A stretch of 64,000 nucleotides of DNA. Origin: Longitalea arenae. GTDB lineage: Bacteria; Bacteroidota; Bacteroidia; Chitinophagales; Chitinophagaceae. Made by a program: the position numbers and the translations under genes. Within the stretch, counting starts at the first letter, position 1; every line of letters begins with the position of its first letter. The notes beneath the pieces were generated by a model, which saw nothing but the letters and a program-made list of their open reading frames with translations, did no database searches and had not been told where the DNA came from. Positions 9,119-18,208 of the stretch are shown here, in pieces. Location of the stretch: the NCBI RefSeq assembly GCF_016924755.1, contig NZ_JAFFJX010000008.1, positions 248,001-312,000 on the forward strand, given 5' to 3'.

Positions 9119-9616
9119 TCACTTACAATCACAGCTCCATTCAGTTTCCAGGTCGATGACCGTAATGACCACCATACCTCTTTTAGAGGGGGCAAAAATG
9201 ATGCGTACATCCTGTCCGTCACGGGTAGTCCCTTCCAATGCATATTTGGGATCAGGCCGGCCGGCGGGTTCGCTTTTCCGGTAGTTGATGCGGCCTTCCG
9301 CTAAGATCTCTTTCACTTCAGCCTCATCAATATGGCGGCATTGCATGCGGCAGCGCGCATGTTTAGTATAAATGAGACGATCAGGGTGGCGATCGATCAG
9401 ATCTGAACCGGCAGGACCGCTTTCCGGGCCGCGCATCGCCCCATTCTCAGCATCGTTGCCGGCGTTCTCCCGATTGTCCCGGTCAGGCTGATGGTATTGC
9501 TTGTGACGCCTTTCTTTGTGTTGTTTGCGGGGCTCCTCGCTGCTGGTATTGGCGCCCTGGCAGGCCATTAATAAAACAGTGCAGAAAACGGCGAGATACG
9601 ATAGTATTTGCTTCAT
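9119..9616 (-). CDS. DUF4258 domain lipoprotein
   Basis: The 165-residue protein opens MKQILSYLAVFCTVLLMAC, a lipoprotein signal with lipobox LMAC (Cys19). A long, charged, low-complexity linker (about residues 25-75, Arg/His/Asp/Glu rich) leads to a DUF4258 domain: YTKHARCRMQCRHIDEAEV, then a GRDGQDVRIIFAPSKRG-like strand pair and VVITVIDLE. DUF4258 resembles RelE/BrnT-type folds found in toxins, but a secreted lipoprotein form is unlikely to act as a cytoplasmic mRNA interferase. The role is unknown. The protein ends CDCK with two cysteines. Confidence 0.82.
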   Translation of the reverse strand: MKQILSYLAVFCTVLLMACQGANTSSEEPRKQHKERRHKQYHQPDRDNRENAGNDAENGAMRGPESGPAGSDLIDRHPDRLIYTKHARCRMQCRHIDEAEVKEILAEGRINYRKSEPAGRPDPKYALEGTTRDGQDVRIIFAPSKRGMVVITVIDLETEWSCDCK

Positions 9617-9800
9617 AATGAATGAAAAAGTGGCAATTTAAGGCAAATGAGATAATGTGATAATGTGATAATTTGATAATTGAAATACAAGGTTTGATTA
9701 AATGCTTCCGGGAAAGCAGCAAAGAGATCTGAACATGCGGTGATCAAAAACCCAGACGGGAAGCTCCCCTTCTGTAAGCCGGGCGGCTGAATTATTTGAT

Positions 9801-9808
9801 TATCTTTG
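9801..9808 (+). promoter_or_regulatory. Candidate Bacteroidota -7 element for mtaB
   Basis: TATCTTTG matches the Bacteroidota TAnnTTTG -7 consensus and ends 8 bases before the mtaB ATG, which would give a leaderless or nearly leaderless transcript. No convincing -33 TTTG was found at the usual spacing, so this rests on one motif. Confidence 0.5.
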
Positions 9809-9816
9809 CGGCCTCT

Positions 9817-11118
9817 ATGGGCTCAAAAAAAACAGTGGCATTTCACACCCTTGGTTGTAAGCTGAACTTTTCAGAAACCTCTACCCTTTCACGTTTGCTT
9901 GAAAATGAAGGGTTTGAAAAGACAGCCTTTGAAAATGTGGCAGATGTGTATGTTATCAACACCTGCTCGGTGACCGATAATGCCGATAAGGAATGCCGGC
10001 AACTGGTACGGCGTATCCAGCGCAAATCGCCGGAAAGCCTGGTAGTGATCACCGGCTGTTATGCGCAGCTGAAACCAAAAGAAATTGCCTCTATCCCGGG
10101 GGTTGATATGGTTTTAGGCGCTGCCGAAAAATTTAACCTCGCCCAGCATTTGAAAGAGCTCACCAAGGGCGATGCCACTAAGATATGCAGCTGCGATATT
10201 GAGGAAGTAAGCGGTTTCCATTCCTCTTTCTCCCTGCACGACCGCACCCGTACCTTTCTGAAGGTGCAGGACGGCTGTGATTATAACTGTTCTTTTTGCA
10301 CCATTCCCATGGCGCGGGGCAAAAGCCGCAGCGATCTGATTGAACGGGTGGTGGAGAATGTAAAAAAGCTGGCCGCTAATGGTGTTAAGGAAGTAGTGCT
10401 GACCGGCGTAAACCTGGGTGATTTCGGCAAAGGCCCGCAGGATGGTCTGGCAACGAACAGCACTGGCAGCCCCCGGAACAGGGAAGAAAATTTTTACGAA
10501 CTGGCCCAGGCACTCGACCAGTTGGAAGGTATTGACCGGTTCCGCATCTCTTCTATAGAGCCGAATTTGCTTACCAATGACATCATTGAACTGGTAGCCA
10601 ACAGCAATAGCTTCATGCCGCATTTTCATATTCCCCTGCAAAGCGGCAGTAACCGCATTCTGGGTTTAATGAGAAGACGGTACCGCCGTGAATTGTATGC
10701 AGAACGGGTGAAACTGATCAAAACCCTGATGCCGCATGCCGCGATCGGCGTTGACGTAATTGTCGGTTTCCCTGGGGAAACAGATGATGATTTCCAGGAA
10801 ACATTCGAGTTCCTGCATTCGCTCGACATTACATACCTGCACGTATTTACTTACTCTGAGAGAGATAATACCCATGCGCTCACGCTGGGTCCCGTAGTGC
10901 CCATACCGGTCCGCCATGAACGCAACAAGATCCTGCGTAACCTGTCGTATATGAAATCGCAGTACTTCAGCCAGCAGTTTACCGGCCAAACGCGCAAAGT
11001 ATTGTTTGAAGAAAACGAAAAAAGCGGCATGATGGAAGGGTATACCGATAATTATATCAAGGTAGTTGCTCCTTACAAGCAGGAATGGGTAAACCAGATC
11101 GTGGATTGGAAGCTGTAG
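9817..11118 (+). CDS. mtaB: tRNA t6A37 methylthiotransferase MtaB
   Basis: The radical-SAM enzyme adds the 2-methylthio group to t6A at position 37 of ANN-decoding tRNAs. Domains in order: an N-terminal MTTase domain with three cluster cysteines (GCKLN, NTCSV, GCYAQ), the radical SAM core with CDYNCSFCTIP followed by RGKSRS, and a C-terminal TRAM-like region. HTLGCKLN and VQDGCDYNC are typical of MtaB rather than MiaB or RimO. I start the gene at ATG 9817 (433 residues) instead of TTG 9796, because a -7 promoter element overlaps the longer start. Confidence 0.94.
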   Translation: MGSKKTVAFHTLGCKLNFSETSTLSRLLENEGFEKTAFENVADVYVINTCSVTDNADKECRQLVRRIQRKSPESLVVITGCYAQLKPKEIASIPGVDMVLGAAEKFNLAQHLKELTKGDATKICSCDIEEVSGFHSSFSLHDRTRTFLKVQDGCDYNCSFCTIPMARGKSRSDLIERVVENVKKLAANGVKEVVLTGVNLGDFGKGPQDGLATNSTGSPRNREENFYELAQALDQLEGIDRFRISSIEPNLLTNDIIELVANSNSFMPHFHIPLQSGSNRILGLMRRRYRRELYAERVKLIKTLMPHAAIGVDVIVGFPGETDDDFQETFEFLHSLDITYLHVFTYSERDNTHALTLGPVVPIPVRHERNKILRNLSYMKSQYFSQQFTGQTRKVLFEENEKSGMMEGYTDNYIKVVAPYKQEWVNQIVDWKL

Positions 11119-11193
11119 GCTTCGGTTTATAGATTATATAAACTGTAATGTCGGGAGAAATGTAGAAGGTCTTACAAGTCCAGGTTACAGAGC

Positions 11194-11260
11194 CCGGTTG
11201 CCAGTTACCGGCCGCCAGTTACCAGTTACCGGCCACCAGTTTGCGGCCGCCAGGTTCGAG
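11194..11260. repeat. Short heptad repeat tract
   Basis: The mtaB-tag gap contains GTTGCCAGTTACCGG / CCAGTTACCAGTTACCGG units, the same 7-base family as at 7590-7850. Further on, AACCTGTCAAC occurs twice (about 11308 and 11350). No gene is seen in this gap. Confidence 0.75.
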
Positions 11261-11356
11261 ATACCAATTTAAACCGGGCACACCTTTATCGGCGCCTACT
11301 TGTTAACCTGTCAACTAATGAACTTATATTTATCACCGCTGTCGCCTTTCAACCTG

Positions 11357-11917
11357 TCAACGCTTCTTCATCATCCAGGCGGGCTTTGACTTCAACACCG
11401 TCTTATACACCGGACAGGTATTAATATGCGCTCCGGGCAGATAGCCGGTGCTCAAGAGGAATTCACCCACGATCTCTCCTCCGGTAAAGCGGAAGGTCTT
11501 TTTAAACAACTTTACCCATTCTTCTTTCGATAAGGGATGGTGGGCATCGAGCCAGTTCTTAAAGGAACCATGTTCCTGCTGGATCTGCAATATGCGTTTA
11601 GCGTTTTCAATAGCAGCATCGATCTTTAACCGGTTACGGATAATGCCGGCATCCTGCATCAGCTTTTCAACCTTTTTATCGCTGTATCGCGCCACCTTTT
11701 GAATATCGAAACCATCAAACGCTTTAAAGAAATTATCCTTTTTCTTCAGAATGGTCGTCCAGCTTAAACCAGCCTGGTTGATCTCGAGCACCAGCCGGGC
11801 GAATAATTCATTGTCGTCATTTATAGGAAATCCATATTCCTTGTCATGATAGTGTATATGCACATTACCTGCTTCCATCAGGGATACTGCCTGGCAATAG
11901 CTAGAAGGTTTTTCCAT
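11357..11917 (-). CDS. tag: DNA-3-methyladenine glycosylase I
   Basis: The 186-residue base-excision repair enzyme removes N3-methyladenine from alkylated DNA. Family signatures: YHDKEYGFPINDD, LFARLVLEINQAGLSW followed by ILKKKDNFFKAFDGFD, then IIRNRLKIDAAIENAKRI, and the zinc-site segment PGAHINTCPVY near the C-terminus. The early cysteine (SYCQAVS) and the His in YHDKEYG supply the other zinc ligands expected in Tag. Length matches the E. coli enzyme. Confidence 0.93.
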   Translation of the reverse strand: MEKPSSYCQAVSLMEAGNVHIHYHDKEYGFPINDDNELFARLVLEINQAGLSWTTILKKKDNFFKAFDGFDIQKVARYSDKKVEKLMQDAGIIRNRLKIDAAIENAKRILQIQQEHGSFKNWLDAHHPLSKEEWVKLFKKTFRFTGGEIVGEFLLSTGYLPGAHINTCPVYKTVLKSKPAWMMKKR

Positions 11918-12316
11918 ACGAACAAAAATAATGAGTTCCCGCTTCAGAAAAGCGCCGGTTAAAGCTTTAGAAAAGCGCCGGTTGAAATAAGAGGGCTTAA
12001 AGCACCTGTGCGACCTCCGGCGCCTTCCGCGTTCTGCGTTAAGCGTTTTGCGTAAGCGTTAAGCATCAGGCCCATCTCATACTAAATACACAACAAATAA
12101 GTTATTTTTTGCATGAAATAAGTGATTTTCTGTATGAATTTAAATTATGATTATGCGAAATATTTTACCCAAATGGAGTAGATTACATCCGGTTATAGTA
12201 GCACGGTGAATGGCATTAATATTACTAGGTATACGTTGTTAATTACATTCACACAGGAAAACACGGTTAAAAGCTCTGGAGTAGTATATTAATTATACAC
12301 TGCTCAAAATCTTGCT
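11918..12316. other. Intergenic region with short direct repeats
   Basis: The 399-base gap between the divergent tag and histidine kinase genes has no credible reading frame. It contains AGAAAAGCGCCGGTT twice (11946-11960 and 11969-11983), a GCGTTAAGCGTTTTGCGTAAGCG tract near 12035-12065, and a 21-base imperfect tandem duplication at 12095-12136. It must hold the promoters of both flanking genes; no exact TAnnTTTG element was found close to either start. Confidence 0.55.
12095..12136. repeat. 21-bp imperfect tandem duplication
   Basis: AAATAAGTTATTTTTTGCATG (12095-12115) is followed at once by a copy with three differences (12116-12136), about 180 bases upstream of the kinase start. Such tandem sites can bind regulators; that is inference only. 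Confidence 0.5.
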
Positions 12317-13756
12317 ATGCTTGCAGCGAACCATCCTTTAAACATATTGGTGGTAGAAGATAACCAAAGTGATTTCGTGCTCTTTTGTGAATATTTGAAG
12401 CTCAGCAAACTTCCCACTAAAAATGTATTTCGCGCCGAACGGCTCGGCGAAGCCATCCAGTTATTATCCGAACACCAACCAGATCTCATCTTCCTCGACC
12501 TGAGCCTGCCTGATAGTGATGGCATCCATTCTTTTGAGCGATTGAATAATGAAGCCCGGCATATTTCCATTATTGTATTATCGGGCCTGTCGGACCGGCA
12601 AATTGCATTGAATACGATTGCCCTGGGCGCACAGGATTACCTGGTAAAAGGCGAATTTGACGATAAGCTGCTCGCGAAATCCATCCAATACAGCATTGAA
12701 CGCAAAAAGATCCTGCAAAAAGTAGTGGAAAACTTTGAGCGGTACAATACCCTTATCAAAGCCACCAGCGATACGATCTGGGATTGGGATCTGCGTACCA
12801 ATGACGTCTTATGGAATGAGGGGATCCTTTCCATCTTTGGATATGACCCTGCCGAAGTACAAAATACGATTGAATGGCACCAGGAGAACATTCATCCCGA
12901 TGACCGAGAACGTATTTTGCAAACCATCGATGAATGCATGAAAGAAGGCAGGGATCACTGGCAGGAGGAATACCGGTACAGATCGGCCAATGGCGTTTAT
13001 AAGTTTGTGTATGACCGGGGCTATATTTTGAAAACAGAACACAATAAGCCCTATCGGATACTGGGCGCCATGATGGATATCACCGAACGGAAAAAAATGC
13101 AGGAAGAACTGGTGCGCAACCAGATCGAAACGCAGAAACTGATCACCCAGGTCACTATTCAAACCCAGGAACAGGAAAGGCGGGAGATTGGCCGCGAGCT
13201 GCACGATAATATCAACCAGATACTGGCTACGGCCAAACTTTGTGTAGATATGGCGCTGAATGAAGAGGAACACCGCAAGGAACTGCTGAGCAAGAGCTAT
13301 GAAAACATTACCAGGGCCATCAATGAAATACGCATCCTGTCAAAAACACTGGTGCCCCCATCCCTGGGTGATATCGGCTTAAAGGAAGCCCTGCTGGAAC
13401 TTATTGAAAACCTAACAGTGTCCCCTGAACTAAAAATAAAAATTAAAGCGAACGACAATCATATTGAAAATATGTCGAACAACAAAAAGCTCATCATGTA
13501 CCGCATCGTACAGGAGCAGTTGAACAACATATTGAAACATTCAGGCGCCACCGAAGCGCTGATAGAATTAAAGACCATGCGCAACTGGCTTCAGCTGAAC
13601 ATTAAAGACAATGGGGTTGGTTTCGATACCCGCAAAAAGACCCGGGGCATCGGGCTGAACAATATCATCAGCCGGGTGGAAATGCAGAATGGAAAAATGG
13701 AGATCATCAGTGCGCCGGGAAAAGGATGTACATTAAAGATTGAAATACCGGGTTAG
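12317..13756 (+). CDS. Hybrid REC-PAS sensor histidine kinase
   Basis: The 479-residue signalling protein has no membrane segment and is predicted cytoplasmic. Order of domains: an N-terminal receiver domain (residues 8-125; acidic pocket Glu14-Asp15, phospho-acceptor Asp61 in LIFLDLSLPD, conserved Lys in YLVKGEF), a PAS/PAC domain (about 140-265; WDWDLRTNDVLWNE, GAMMDITERK), a HisKA_3 dimerisation domain with ERREIGRELHDNINQ (phospho-His near 296), and a HATPase_c domain with NNILKHSGA, DNGVGFD and GIGLNNI boxes. An N-terminal receiver suggests it is controlled by another kinase. The response regulator facing it (13837-14271) is the obvious nearby candidate partner. Confidence 0.92.
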   Translation: MLAANHPLNILVVEDNQSDFVLFCEYLKLSKLPTKNVFRAERLGEAIQLLSEHQPDLIFLDLSLPDSDGIHSFERLNNEARHISIIVLSGLSDRQIALNTIALGAQDYLVKGEFDDKLLAKSIQYSIERKKILQKVVENFERYNTLIKATSDTIWDWDLRTNDVLWNEGILSIFGYDPAEVQNTIEWHQENIHPDDRERILQTIDECMKEGRDHWQEEYRYRSANGVYKFVYDRGYILKTEHNKPYRILGAMMDITERKKMQEELVRNQIETQKLITQVTIQTQEQERREIGRELHDNINQILATAKLCVDMALNEEEHRKELLSKSYENITRAINEIRILSKTLVPPSLGDIGLKEALLELIENLTVSPELKIKIKANDNHIENMSNNKKLIMYRIVQEQLNNILKHSGATEALIELKTMRNWLQLNIKDNGVGFDTRKKTRGIGLNNIISRVEMQNGKMEIISAPGKGCTLKIEIPG

Positions 13757-13836
13757 TTTACAGTTCAAAGTTAAACGTCTAAAGTTTGCGGCGGCCAATA
13801 ACCAATTAACTACAAACCACAAACGACAAACAAAGG

Positions 13837-14271
13837 TTATGCGCATTTATCAGGAAAGTATTTCTTCAGGATATCCTGTAACAGGTTTGGCGTTAATGGT
13901 TTATTTCTAAATTCTTTTACAGAAGCTATTTTGCGGGCTTTTAACTCATCTTCGGGATTGAAAGAGGTAGTCAGCATGATCACAATAATGCTTCTCTTCC
14001 GTTCTTCTGGCAGGGCTTCGTATTTCTGTAAAAATTCCCAGCCATCCATAGCCGGCATATTGATGTCGAGGAAAATGATCTCCGGACTGGGACAATCTTT
14101 GTTTAAAGGGGCGGGCTGACCGGCGCAGGCAAGATAATCCAATGCTTCCCGGGCGCCCGGGATGATCTTAATGTGATGGGTACACTCCAACTCCTCAACA
14201 GCCAGTTTATTCAAAAAGTTTGTTGGCTCATCATCATCTATCAATAAGATACAATTTAATTTCGCCTTCAT
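13837..14271 (-). CDS. Single-domain response regulator
   Basis: The 144-residue protein is a lone receiver domain with no output domain. The acidic triad is Asp12-Asp13-Asp14, the phospho-acceptor Asp69 in IIFLDINMPAMDGWEF, the switch Thr in MLTTSFNPED and the Lys in FRNKPL. The LACAGQPAPLNKDCPSPEII insertion before the phospho-site strand is typical of Rcp1-like phosphorelay regulators. It converges with the hybrid kinase gene, leaving about 80 bases between stops. Confidence 0.92.
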   Translation of the reverse strand: MKAKLNCILLIDDDEPTNFLNKLAVEELECTHHIKIIPGAREALDYLACAGQPAPLNKDCPSPEIIFLDINMPAMDGWEFLQKYEALPEERKRSIIVIMLTTSFNPEDELKARKIASVKEFRNKPLTPNLLQDILKKYFPDKCA

Positions 14272-14366
14272 AACAAAGCAGGTTTCAAGATAGGTTAAAA
14301 TGCGAATTCCAGGGGTGCAGCAAATCGTTTTATAAGAATTATAAGTCAGGGTTTAAACACACTTAA

Positions 14367-14522
14367 CTATGCCCGAAGTGCCACGAACATGCTAATCGAC
14401 TGTACAACAATAGCATCAATGGCTACATCGGCCAAAACAGCAACCTTTCATTAAAACGGATGTACGAAGCGGAAGTATTGGATGCAGGTTCCAATGGCAA
14501 GTTCACAACAGATCAAGGGTAA
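14367..14522 (+). pseudogene. Possible gene remnant with CPKCH motif
   Basis: A stop-to-stop frame of 51 codons without a start codon reads LCPKCHEHANRLYNNSINGY, continues with SLKRMYEAEVLDAGSNGKF and ends TTDQG. The amino-acid composition and a CPKC zinc-knuckle-like start look more like protein than chance. I do not recognise a parent family, and it may still be random. Confidence 0.3.
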
Positions 14523-14715
14523 AATCAGGAAACCGGCAGGTCTTAATGCCCGTATGTTTTCTTAGGGTTACATGCTTATGGGTTTGTGTGGACTGTATAA
14601 AGATAAATTATAAACTGGAATTAAAATACAATTAATTTTGTCATCTATAGATTTTCACTTATGCGTTAGGTATACTAAAGCGTTTTTATAATAGGAATGC
14701 TTACAATCTTTGAAG

Positions 14716-14840
14716 GGTTACCAGTTGCCGGTTACCAGTTACCAGTTACCAGTTGCCAGTTACCAGTTGCCGGTTACCGGTTACCAGCCGCAGGTTACCG
14801 GTTATCAGTCAACCGGTCGCAGGTCTGCGGTTACAGGTCA
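14716..14840. repeat. TTACCAG/TTGCCGG heptad tract
   Basis: About 15 heptad units of the same family as at 7590-7850 lie between the response regulator and the DUF4249 gene. They degrade toward the right end (GTCAACCGGTCGCAGGTCTGCGG). Confidence 0.8.
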
Positions 14841-14842
14841 CT

Positions 14843-14877
14843 AAAAAAAAAGCCGGTAGCCAAACAGACTACCGACC
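14843..14877 (-). terminator. Rho-independent terminator of the TonB/DUF4249 operon
   Basis: Read leftward, CGGTAG and CTACCG (with a further flanking pair) form a stem over a 9-base loop followed by a run of nine T residues. It lies 44 bases past the DUF4249 stop. Confidence 0.85.
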
Positions 14878-14920
14878 TTTATCAACGTTATCTACTTTTA
14901 TTAACTTAATCAACCACCAA

Positions 14921-15793
14921 CTACTCCACCTTCCTGCTGGCCGATATTTCGGCCACCGTTCCAAACCAGCCGTAAATTTTCGTTGTACCGCCTGCCTGCA
15001 TATTTTGCACATTGGAAGGCACATTGGTAAGCACCTTGGCAAATAAACCTCCATTGGTCAGTTGCTCCAGTACCTGCTGCATAAACTCGTGGCTGGGCCT
15101 CGACAATGAGCGGAATAACACTTTTACGTTATCACCTTTTTCATAAGGCTTTTCACCCGATGTAACCCCATCGCGGAACGGAGGGATGAAAGCAAAACCA
15201 TCGGTGATCCCTTCATCACTGCCCATGGAACCATCAGCACTCAACATTTCACCCACGTAATGATTCAATTCACCATTGCGGTAAGTGCGGATCCAGGTAT
15301 AATCCACTGCACCAACCGGGTCATGCGCATATAATTTTACATAATAACCGGCTTTATCTTCACCATCTTCTTCCTCATATTCCGAGGTCAGCGAATCGAT
15401 GATGGAATTGCGCTTCAGTTCATCTGTTGCTTCAAACTGTTCGCCTTTCCATTGTATACTTAACTTATAGGTATGTCCGATTACGCCGATCGGATTGCTG
15501 CCGGCATTGTAGTTATAAGCGCCATTCTGATAAGTAAACGGATAAGATTTACCGGCGGTTAGATCGGTAACCGTTATTTGCGCATCGGAAATTACTTCGG
15601 GTGCGGTCTGGCTCATATAACTGGTAGCCTTTAAAAATTTGATGGTTTGCACACCCGGCTGATCAGTGAGCCAGGCATCCACGTAAGGAAGATCATCGCC
15701 ATCGGGCAGGTCAAGGTCGATCACCCGTTCACAGGCGGTTACAGAAACAGCTAACAATAAAACGGAGATATATTTAATTGCTTTATTTCGCAT
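14921..15793 (-). CDS. DUF4249 domain lipoprotein
   Basis: The 290-residue protein carries a lipoprotein signal, MRNKAIKYISVLLLAVSVTAC (Cys21), followed by ERVIDLDLPDGDDLPYVDAW. This and the beta-rich body (VISDAQITVTDLTAGKSYPF, GHTYKLSIQWKGEQFEATDE) are characteristic of DUF4249, a family found next to TonB-dependent receptors in Bacteroidota. It is transcribed just after such a receptor (42 bases apart) and probably forms a surface-exposed accessory of that transporter. The substrate is unknown. Confidence 0.9.
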   Translation of the reverse strand: MRNKAIKYISVLLLAVSVTACERVIDLDLPDGDDLPYVDAWLTDQPGVQTIKFLKATSYMSQTAPEVISDAQITVTDLTAGKSYPFTYQNGAYNYNAGSNPIGVIGHTYKLSIQWKGEQFEATDELKRNSIIDSLTSEYEEEDGEDKAGYYVKLYAHDPVGAVDYTWIRTYRNGELNHYVGEMLSADGSMGSDEGITDGFAFIPPFRDGVTSGEKPYEKGDNVKVLFRSLSRPSHEFMQQVLEQLTNGGLFAKVLTNVPSNVQNMQAGGTTKIYGWFGTVAEISASRKVE

Positions 15794-15835
15794 CTTTTAC
15801 AATTTATAAGTTCATGTTTATTAACAGCAGGCCGG

Positions 15836-18208
15836 TTAAAATTTAAAGTTCCAGGTTACAGAAGGGATCAGTGATCCGATGATGGATAAACGGATGGCTT
15901 CCTTCTTTTGCGGCTCATCTTTGTTCTGCTGGAAATAAATACTGTAGGCATTCTGACGTGCATATAAATTATAGATCCCGAATACCCACTCCTGCTTCAT
16001 CTTTTTACCCTGGCGTCCTTTCATGGTAGCGGATACGTCTAACCGGTGATACGCAGGCAACCTGAAATCGTTCCGTTTGCCGGTACTGTTATAAGGGATC
16101 GGCATACCCTGGATATCCAGTTTCACATCAGGAAAGGTAGAAGGTGTACCGGAACCATAGGTGAAATTGCCGGAGAACTGCCATTTATCATTCAAGGTAT
16201 ACATCACACAGCTGTTGATCACGTGCGGACGGTCATAGCGGCTGAGGTACCAGTCGTCATTGCTGATGCCGGCTGTTCTGCGCAAGGATCTTGACAAGGT
16301 GTAGTTCACCCAACCCTGCCATTTACCGGTTTCTTTTTTCACTTCCAGTTCAACGCCATAGGCTTTTCCTTCGCCGGTAAGCAGATCGGCTTCTACCAGC
16401 TGGTTCAGATCGAGGTTGGCATTATCAATATAATCCAGCACATCATCCATCTTCTTATAAAAAGTTTCTACCGAAATTTCTACAGGCCAGCCGCTGGGCA
16501 ATGTAACGAAGCCAACAGAGAACTGATCGGTCAAAGAAGGTTTGATATTATTGGTGCTGGGGAAATACAGGTCAACCGGCGTGGGCGAAGCTGTATTCGA
16601 AAGCAGGTGAATATATTGCGTGCTGCGGCTGTAACCAGCTTTGAAGAAGGTGTTCTTTTTCATTTCATAGCGCAATGAAACGCGCGGCTCAATAAAGGAC
16701 CAGTCATTCACTGGTTTTCTGCTGGTCACTATTTCTTCGCGGTCAAGCGGCTTGCGTATATTGGCGGTCGTATCCCTGAAATGATATACAGAGGTTTTAC
16801 CCAGGTAAGCATAGCGGTTAAGGCGAACACCTGCCTGTAACTGCCATTGCGAATTCATTTTCCAGGTATCTTCCAGGAAGGCAGCCATTTCAGAACCGTA
16901 GCGGCGTTTCAATTCAATTTCCGCTTTATTGCCTTCACTGGTGGCCGTTCCTTTGCCAGGGTAGAAATCATAATAGATCACGTTCACACCGGTCTTGATC
17001 GTATGTTTATTGCTTGCAAACCAGGTAAGCGAAGGCTTTACGCCATAGGTTTGAATATTGGAGATCCAGTCATAACCCTGTGGGATCTCATCATCAGAAC
17101 TAAAATTCAGGCTGTAATCGTATTTTGAATAATATACACTGGTGTTCAGGAATAATTTGCGGTTGAACAAATGGTTCCAGCGGAAAGTACCGGTGGTGTT
17201 ACCCCATTTGAAACTCACCTGGTCGCCAAAACCAAATACATCGCGACCTAAGTAACCGCTGAGGTAAATGGTATTTTTTTCATTCAGCTCATAGTTCACT
17301 TTAGCGGTGAGGTCATAAAAATACATGGTGCTGTTCCGGTCTTCTTCTTTCAGGAAGGGCTTGGCCAGAACATCAATATAAGAACGGCGGCCAGCTACGA
17401 TAAAGGAAGAACGGTCTTTTTGCAGGGGACCTTCTATCGACAAACGGCTGAACACATTGCCGACACCACCATTCACGGCAAATTTCTGGTTATTCCCTTC
17501 TTTCATGCGGATATCGAGCACCGAAGATGTACGGCCACCGTATTCGGCGGGAAAAGCGCTTTTGTACATCGTCACATTCTTTACGGCATCGGGATTGAAG
17601 ACCGAGAAAAAGCCAAGCAGGTGCGAAGAATTATATACAGGCGCTTCATCCATGATGATGAGGTTTTCATCCACATTACCCCCGCGAACGTTAAAACCAG
17701 CAGCACCCTCGCCCACAGTAGTAACACCAGGTAAGGTAAGCAGGGCTTTCACCACATCTGGCTCACCCATAAAGGCGGGGATCTTTTTTATTTGAGCAGC
17801 GCTTAGTTGTTGAATACCCATACCAACGGTATTGGTCCGGCGCAGTCTTTTTTCACCGGTGATCACCACCTCCTGCATGTCTTTACCGGCGGTGGCTAAT
17901 GAGAACTCCTGGGTGGTATTCGCTTTCAACTCAATTTCTTTTTGATACGTTTTGAACCCTGAGTAAGAGATCAGCATGGTATATTTACCAGCAGGCAGGG
18001 TTACAGAATAATAACCATAGGAGTTTGTCATAACGGCTATGCCGGAAGGCTGCATGGTGATGGTTGCATTGATCAGTACTTCACCACTGGACTCATCTTT
18101 AACATAGCCGCTAATGGTGTATTTGCCGGTTTGTGCCTGTAAAGGCCCCATGGCAAATAGCATTAACAAAAATGGGACAAGAGAAAAACGCATCAACTGT
18201 CGAATCAT
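15836..18208 (-). CDS. TonB-dependent receptor with CarboxypepD_reg-like domain
   Basis: The 790-residue outer-membrane receptor has a signal peptide (residues 1-25, ending LQAQ), a carboxypeptidase-regulatory-like beta-sandwich (about 30-110, YTISGYVKDESSGEVLINAT), a plug domain (about 115-230, with FNVRGGNVDENLIIMDEAPV) and a 22-strand-type barrel ending SVTWNFKF with a terminal aromatic residue. The plug region and the DUF4249 partner match a recurring Bacteroidota receptor pair distinct from SusCD. The ligand cannot be inferred. It is the first gene of a two-gene operon. Confidence 0.93.
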   Translation of the reverse strand: MIRQLMRFSLVPFLLMLFAMGPLQAQTGKYTISGYVKDESSGEVLINATITMQPSGIAVMTNSYGYYSVTLPAGKYTMLISYSGFKTYQKEIELKANTTQEFSLATAGKDMQEVVITGEKRLRRTNTVGMGIQQLSAAQIKKIPAFMGEPDVVKALLTLPGVTTVGEGAAGFNVRGGNVDENLIIMDEAPVYNSSHLLGFFSVFNPDAVKNVTMYKSAFPAEYGGRTSSVLDIRMKEGNNQKFAVNGGVGNVFSRLSIEGPLQKDRSSFIVAGRRSYIDVLAKPFLKEEDRNSTMYFYDLTAKVNYELNEKNTIYLSGYLGRDVFGFGDQVSFKWGNTTGTFRWNHLFNRKLFLNTSVYYSKYDYSLNFSSDDEIPQGYDWISNIQTYGVKPSLTWFASNKHTIKTGVNVIYYDFYPGKGTATSEGNKAEIELKRRYGSEMAAFLEDTWKMNSQWQLQAGVRLNRYAYLGKTSVYHFRDTTANIRKPLDREEIVTSRKPVNDWSFIEPRVSLRYEMKKNTFFKAGYSRSTQYIHLLSNTASPTPVDLYFPSTNNIKPSLTDQFSVGFVTLPSGWPVEISVETFYKKMDDVLDYIDNANLDLNQLVEADLLTGEGKAYGVELEVKKETGKWQGWVNYTLSRSLRRTAGISNDDWYLSRYDRPHVINSCVMYTLNDKWQFSGNFTYGSGTPSTFPDVKLDIQGMPIPYNSTGKRNDFRLPAYHRLDVSATMKGRQGKKMKQEWVFGIYNLYARQNAYSIYFQQNKDEPQKKEAIRLSIIGSLIPSVTWNFKF

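Larger units (their letters stand above)
14272..14920. other. Repeat-rich intergenic region
   Basis: The 649-base gap holds a possible degraded coding stretch (14367-14522), a heptad tract (about 14716-14840) and a terminator for the leftward TonB operon (14843-14877). Between these, 14530-14695 is AT-rich and shows nothing recognisable. Confidence 0.6.

Noticed and set aside
9119-9616. DUF4258 protein as a BrnT/RelE-like toxin of a toxin-antitoxin pair
   Set aside because: It carries a lipoprotein signal, and no antitoxin-like gene is adjacent.
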